In this document: positions 5,035 to 7,724 of the stretch, in pieces
Position numbering within the stretch: position 1 is the stretch's first letter
Layout of the letters: every line of letters begins with the position of its first letter
NCBI GenBank assembly: GCA_012032855.1
Contig: JAAUQA010000139.1
Span: 1 to 7,724, forward strand
Length of the DNA stretch: 7,724 nucleotides
Reading direction: 5' to 3'
From: Candidatus Competibacteraceae bacterium
Lineage (GTDB): Bacteria > Pseudomonadota > Gammaproteobacteria > Competibacterales > Competibacteraceae
The notes under the pieces: generated by a model
Told to the model about the DNA's origin: nothing
The model's database searches: none
The model's input: only the letters and a program-made list of their open reading frames with translations
Position numbers and translations under genes: made by a program

Positions 5035-7724
5035 TCTTGTCGGATATTTCGGTTAACGCCCGGTCTTCGCTTCGGTACTTTCGCTGCTGCTCATCGCTTT
5101 CGGTTTGGTGGCTTTCGACCGCTTACCGTTACGCGAATACCCCGACATCGACCCACCAGTGGTATCTATTGAGACGGCCTATCCCGGCGCTGCTGCTAGT
5201 GTCGTCGAAACGCGCATCACCCAGGTTATCGAAGACCGTATTGCCGGCGTGGAAGGCATCCGTTTCATTTCCTCGGAAAGCGAGGACGGCCGCTCGCAAA
5301 TCAACGTTGAATTCGCGGTGGGCCGGGACATCGAAGCAGCGGCCAACGACATCCGTGACCGCGTGTCCCGGGTGGCTGACGATCTGCCGGACGAAGCCGA
5401 TCCACCGGAGATCCAAAAGGTGGACAGCAACGAAGACGTGATCATGTGGCTCAATCTGGTGAGCGACCGCCTGACCGTACCGGAACTGACCGATTATGCC
5501 AACCGCTATCTGGCGGATCGGTTTTCGGTGTTGGACGGGGTGGCGCGGGTGCGGATCGGCGGCGCACAAACCTACGCCATGCGTATCTGGATCGAACGAA
5601 GCGAATTGGCGGCACGGGGACTGACCGTGACCGATGTGGAACAAGCCCTGCGAGCCGAGAACGTGGAACTACCGGCGGGTAGCATCGAATCCCGAGACCG
5701 GCAATTCACCGTGCGGGTGCCGCGTGCCTTTCGTAGTGCGGATGATTTTTCTCAACTGGTGTTGTCCCGAGGCGAGGCCGATGGTTATCTAGTGCGACTG
5801 GGTGATGTGGCCCGGGTAGAACGCAGCCCGGCGGAAGATCGCACCTTTTTTCGTGGCAACAGCGTACCGATGGTCGGCATTGGGGTCATCAAGCAGTCCA
5901 CTGCTAACACCCTGACCGTAGCCCAGGCCGCCAAGGCGGAAGCGGCGCGTCTTAACCCTACCCTGCCCGAAGGTATGGCGATTAAGCAAAGCTTCGATGC
6001 TTCGGTGTTCGTGGAACGAGCCATCTCTGAAGTCTATAAAACCCTGTTCATCGCTGTCGGACTGGTCGTGTTAGTCATCTATCTGTTTCTGGGCAGTGTG
6101 CGGGCGACCCTGGTTCCCGCCGTGGCCGTGCCGGTGTCGCTGGTGGCGACCTTCATCGTGCTGCTGATGTTGGGGTTCACCATCAACCTGCTGACCCTGC
6201 TGGCGCTGGTGTTGGCTATCGGTCTGGTAGTGGACGACGCTATCGTGGTCCTAGAAAACATTCATCGGCGCATGGAAACCTACGGCGAATCCCGGCTGGT
6301 GGCGGCGTTCAAGGGTAGCCGACAGGTCGGTTTTGCAGTGATCGCCACGACCCTGGTTTTGGTGGCGGTGTTTGTTCCGCTGGCCTTTTTAGAAGGGGAT
6401 TTGGGCCGGTTGTTTTCCGAGTTTGCGCTGACAATGGCAGCGGCGGTGACTTTCTCCAGCTTCGTCGCGCTGTCTCTGTCGCCTATGTTGGCTTCGAAGG
6501 TGCTGCCCAACAGTGCCCACGGGTCCATTGTCAGTCGCGCCGTGGACCGCGCATTCAATGCGCTGCGGCGTGGTTACGGTGTACTGCTGCGGGGTGCCTT
6601 GGCCCATAGCTGGGTGGTAGTGCTGCTGTTCTTCGCCATTCTGGCGGGCGCCGCGTGGTTGTTCCAGTCCTTGCCTAGCGAATATACGCCTAAGGAAGAC
6701 CGGGGCGTGTTCTTTGTCCTAGTGAACGGCCCCGAAGGAGCTTCCCACACCTACATGCGCGATTACATGGATGAAACCGAGCGGCGGCTAACGCCATTGG
6801 TAGAAAACGGCGAAGTGACCCGGCTGTTGGTGCGCTCGCCGCGATCTTTCGGCAACCTGACCAGCTTTAACAGCGGGATTGTGATTCTGGTGCTCAATGA
6901 TTGGGGCGAGCGCCGTTCCGGCTGGGCGATGATGGACGATGTACGCGGGCGGCTGAGTGATTTATCCGGAGTGCAAGCCTTCCCGGTGATGCGACAGGGC
7001 TTCGGTAGCCGTACCCAAAAGCCGGTGCAGTTCGTCATCGGTGGTGGAACTTATGAAGAGCTTACCGAATGGCGCGACAGTCTGCTGGCGCAGATTGAGC
7101 AAAATAATCCGGGCCTGACCGAAATTGATTGGGATTACAAGGAAACCAAGCCGCAATTGGAGGTAGCCATTGATTACGATCGCGCTGCCGAATTGGGGGT
7201 GACGATCAGTACCATCGGTCGCACCCTGGAAACCATGCTAGGCTCGCGTCGAGTAACCACTTATATCGAAGCCGGTGAGGAATACGATGTCATTGTCGAA
7301 GGCGAGCGGGATGCCCAACGCACCCCGACCAGTTTGGAAAACATTTACGTGCGTTCGGAGCGCAGCGGCCGCTTGATTCCACTATCCAACCTGGTGAGGG
7401 TGGGCGAATCGGCCGATTCGGTCAGTTTAAACCGCTACAATCGCGTGCGCGCCCTCACCTTGGAAGCCAATCTGGCGGACGGTTTGACGCTGGGTGCGGC
7501 GTTGGATTATCTAGAGAACTTGGCCCGCGACACTCTGCCCGGCAATGTCATCATTGATTACAAGGGACAATCCCAGGATTTTCAAAGCGCCGGCAGTTCC
7601 ATCCTGTTTGTTTTTGCGCTGGGGCTGGTGGTGGTATTTTTGGTGCTCGCCGCGCAATTTGAAAGCTATCTCCATCCGTTTGTCATCATGCTGACCGTGC
7701 CGTTGGCGATGGGAGGCGCTTTGC
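5031..7724 (+). CDS. RND (HAE-1 type) efflux pump inner-membrane subunit, early frameshift, open at right edge
   Basis: This is a proton-driven exporter of the AcrB/MexB superfamily. It opens MILSDISV (5031-5054); the family continuation RPVFASVLSLLLIAFG is found one frame away from 5057. From there the frame is uninterrupted to the window end, giving about 898 residues of an expected 1020-1050. TM1 covers about 12-30. The first porter domain holds REYPDIDPPVVSIETAYPGA and VIEDRIAGVEGI, then comes TM2 (about 339-357). TM4 contains LAIGLVVDDAIVVLENIHRR with the two proton-relay aspartates at about 402-403. TM7 starts near 528, the second porter domain follows, and TM8 starts near 859. The TM10 lysine expected around residue 940 lies beyond the window. 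One base appears missing near 5055-5059, where V-N-R-P or V-K-R-P is expected; without correction, translation from 5031 yields a 136-residue nonsense product ending at 5441. Substrate cannot be predicted. The upstream adaptor overlaps by four bases. Confidence 0.93.

Noticed and set aside
5031..5441. A separate 136-residue protein starting at the pump ATG
   Set aside because: Only its first eight residues are RND-like; the remainder is the out-of-frame reading of the pump after a one-base loss.
5129..5644. Antisense open frame of 171 codons (minus strand) inside the pump gene
   Set aside because: The plus strand here encodes conserved RND porter sequence; the antisense frame is compositionally a shadow (His/Arg-rich) and has no start signals.
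1..7724. A previously undescribed defence or mobile system
   Set aside because: The recognisable genes are a metabolic flavoenzyme, an efflux operon, one unknown secreted protein and decayed mobile or RHS fragments; nothing visible links them into a new system.

Overview
The window looks like chromosomal DNA from a Gram-negative proteobacterium, most likely a gammaproteobacterium. This is inferred from moderately high GC, an RND efflux pump with a periplasmic adaptor, a lipoyl-domain-bearing dihydrolipoamide dehydrogenase, REP-type palindromes, and degraded RHS/YD-repeat and IS66 sequences. I cannot name a genus from sequence alone.

The left third (1-1428) is accessory and decayed. A minus-strand internal fragment of an IS66-type transposase runs off the left edge. 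It abuts plus-strand pieces of an RHS/YD-repeat protein that is broken by an in-frame stop and a frameshift. A Thr-rich coding remnant follows, and then a striking nested palindrome of about 129 bp (1143-1271) that resembles a non-autonomous palindromic mobile element.

The middle (1429-3749) begins with a small secreted acidic protein of unknown function (162 aa) that closes with a clear rho-independent terminator. About 40 bases further on starts a 580-residue dihydrolipoamide dehydrogenase (E3) with an N-terminal lipoyl domain. All its catalytic motifs are present, but one extra A in an AAAA run splits the frame after residue 428. No E1 or E2 gene lies beside it.

The right half (3750-7724) opens with a 184-base spacer carrying a plain hairpin and a REP-like inverted pair that ends 24 bases before the next start codon. 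An RND efflux operon follows: a 366-aa periplasmic adaptor and, overlapping it by ATGA, an HAE-1-type RND inner-membrane pump. The pump is open at the right edge, with about 898 of roughly 1030 residues present. It keeps the TM4 proton-relay aspartates but has a one-base frameshift about nine codons after its start. Together these two genes would export hydrophobic or toxic compounds through an outer-membrane channel not encoded here.

I see no CRISPR array, tRNA, rRNA, toxin-antitoxin pair or recognisable new defence system. The most notable observations are the nested palindrome, the REP pair at the efflux operon, and two otherwise intact genes each broken by a single-base indel within 1.8 kb.
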